DNA from: Balanoglossus misakiensis | Lineage: Eukaryota; Hemichordata | Reading direction: 5' to 3' | DNA: 64,000 nt | Assembly: GCA_040954595.2 (NCBI GenBank) | Contig: CM082586.2 | Coordinates: 5,828,001 to 5,892,000 of the forward strand | In this document: piece after piece, positions 62,468-64,000 of the stretch | Numbering within the stretch: position 1 is the first letter of the stretch | How the letters are laid out: every line of letters begins with the position of its first letter | The notes under the pieces: generated by a model | What the model was told of the DNA's origin: nothing | Databases searched by the model: none | Seen by the model: the letters and a program-made list of their open reading frames with translations, nothing else | Position numbers and translations under genes: made by a program

Positions 62468-62906
62468 TCAGGGCAACACTGACCAAAGTACACCTGGGAT
62501 CTCACCAAAAGGACACACTGGATACCGGCGAGGTCGTCTCCAGTGTAAGCTTGGTTATTTCTCACCAATACTACGACGACTACTTCAACACCAACGACAT
62601 CGCACTTCTAAAACTCTCATCAGCTGTGACGCTCACTGACTACGTGGATGTGATCTGCCTGGCCGGTTCCGACTACGCTGTGGGAACGGATGGCATCGTT
62701 GTTGGCTGGGGAGATACACAAGGTAGAAAACTTAAAAATCTTAACGATGAATTCTGAAATCCATGTGGGTCATTCATTGATGTGTTCACAGAAAATAGTG
62801 AAACTACTGTTTGCATTTCGACACAAACCACAGGAAATAGAGGAATTTTGTTGTTGCTGACGATAATGCTAGGAATGACAGTGTTTTAAAAAATATCGTC
62901 GTCTTC

Positions 62907-62967
<61 letters not shown>

Positions 62968-63540
62968 CCATCACCATCATCATCATCATCATCAAGATTC
63001 CTCTGTTCCTTGTGCTCAAACAGGCATACAGACAGACACACACGCGTGTAATTTTCATCCCCTTAAAATCTAGCTTTCTGTTTCAAAACAGCAACGTCCG
63101 ATGGCACCGTTTTGAATGAGGTCACACTTCCCATTATACAGACGTCTGTATGCAATGGTACAGATATGTATGACGGCTGGATCTTTCCCGGAATGTTCTG
63201 TGCTGGTTTCGCTGCCGGAGGAAAAGACGCCTGCCAGGTACAATCTATAACAATTTCAATCTTGGGCATGTAGTCAAGGAGGGGGGGGGGGGGGGAGGGT
63301 CACAAAATTGAGCTGATTTAACACACATGACAAATCCAAATATGCAAATTTTAGTTAAACTCTTTCCTCCTGCAGGGCGACAGTGGCGGCCCTTTCCAGA
63401 TTCTGAACACAAACAATGCATGGGATCTGTACGGCGTGACAAGTTGGGGCGATGGGTGTGCGCAGGCAGACCGACCCGGGGTCTACACGCACGTACCCAC
63501 TTACGTCGACTGGATCTACGACACCATGCAAAGTAATTGA
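61088..63540 (+). CDS. Secreted trypsin-family (S1A) serine protease zymogen, six exons
   Basis: Exons 61088..61139, 61374..61405, 61979..62181, 62472..62722, 63092..63237 and 63376..63540 join in phase to 282 residues plus TGA. A signal peptide ([18 protein letters not shown]) and a propeptide with C34 lead to IVGG at 50-53. The triad is H90 (TSAHC), D138 (NDIALL) and S231 (GDSGGP). D225 (KDACQ) predicts cleavage after Arg or Lys, and SWGDGC and PGVYTHV are standard. The residue before IVGG is Asp49 (PGAD/IVGG), not Arg/Lys, so the zymogen cannot be opened by trypsin itself. It is a single-domain extracellular enzyme, chymotrypsinogen-like in layout with the Cys-linked propeptide. It lies 1.7 kb downstream of the mosaic protease in the same orientation but is only distantly related. 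Confidence 0.94.
62281..62471. repeat. (TTGG)n and (ATTG)n microsatellite abutting an acceptor site
   Basis: GGTT-type tetranucleotides at 62289-62345 are followed by ATTG-type units from 62397. The run ends ATTGATTGATTTCAG, so the repeat itself forms the sequence before the acceptor of protease exon 4. Confidence 0.9.
62908..62994. repeat. (TCA)n microsatellite in intron 4 of the small protease
   Basis: About 29 trinucleotide units with two short CACCAT interruptions. On the minus strand it reads as a poly-Met run, which is not a gene. Confidence 0.95.
63281..63295. repeat. Poly-G tract in intron 5 of the small protease
   Basis: A run of about 15 G before the last exon. Its exact length is prone to sequencing error. 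Confidence 0.85.
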
Positions 63541-64000
63541 TAGAACAATGATATACCAACGCATAATTGAAATATAATCATACAGTACCACGACTTAGAA
63601 CTAATATTCATCCAGCCTGTATTTGTGTTTACTATAGATACAGTTTGCCAACAATATCACAATCTACATCAATGTGCACAATGAGCTTAGGACATACCTA
63701 GCATAGCAGTTCAACCGCAGAAACATGCATATTAAAAAAATCTGCAAACCAGGCACGATTTCAAGAGTATTTTATTCACTTCATTAACTCTACAAAGGTA
63801 TCGTAAATAAGGATTGATGTAATGTCACGCATATCTTCTGCATACAGTACAACTTAAATGTGTGCATTTTAATAACAGTGCAGTTTTATACTGTAAGTTT
63901 TCGCCCTCCTAAACATGTGGCTGATCATCATTGCCATATGCATAACCTCGTTATATATTTTGTAATGCCCCTAATTGTGCACTTTGACATGATATTCAAG
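63541..64000. other. 3' UTR and downstream flank of the small protease
   Basis: There is no open frame of note. The region is AT-rich, and no clear AATAAA signal lies close to the stop. Confidence 0.5.

Noticed and set aside
62804-63058. Minus-strand frame with a long poly-Met run
   Set aside because: Translation of the (TCA)n microsatellite inside an intron of the small protease.

Overview
The window is animal nuclear DNA, AT-rich and intron-rich. Most real coding sequence is short exons with GT-AG borders and matching phases, separated by repeat-laden introns. The gene content is an anionic Cys-loop receptor with the exon pattern of the GABA/glycine receptor family, mosaic SEA/LDLa/SRCR/trypsin proteases, and a secreted Cys-rich protein resembling the DUF7042-DUF7045 set. 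With the many small inverted-repeat elements, this suggests an invertebrate deuterostome such as a hemichordate or cephalochordate. The species cannot be fixed from sequence alone. All gene models were built by hand from splice signals, phases and protein motifs; no database was searched.

Layout, left to right. 1-203 (-): a probable coding exon that runs off the left edge, unidentified. About 5.9-15.25 kb (-): a partially resolved gene with a signal-peptide first exon, then exons whose motifs look like DUF7044/DUF7042/DUF7043; some exons and the 3' end are missing from the model. 17752-18852 (+): an intronless type II Golgi glycosyltransferase with a DXD motif. 24147-41255 (-): a complete nine-exon Cys-loop chloride-channel receptor gene of 534 codons plus stop, with a 9 kb first intron and a striking array of palindromic 76-bp repeats in intron 5. 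44777-45259 (-): an open frame with a degenerate death-domain-like stretch. 46065-59429 (+): a 25-exon gene for a membrane-anchored mosaic protease of about 1422 residues carrying two complete trypsin domains, each behind its own LDLa/SRCR block and joined by a Ser/Thr-rich mucin-like linker. 61088-63540 (+): a complete six-exon secreted trypsin-family zymogen of 282 residues with an unusual Asp before IVGG.

The two protease genes are tandem and co-oriented but not close copies: their zymogen triggers, lengths and non-protease domains differ. Inside the large protease gene, the LDLa-SRCR-trypsin block was clearly duplicated, because exon lengths and phases match copy to copy. The receptor gene and the large protease gene are divergently oriented around 41.3-46 kb. 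Nothing indicates that the genes act in one pathway.

The most unusual structures are the eight-fold palindrome array at 28821-29412, a 3-kb fold-back element in the last protease intron (56170-59161), a 52-bp tandem triplication that copies an exon end with its 5' splice site (49830-49986), the double-protease architecture, and several small inverted-repeat element families.
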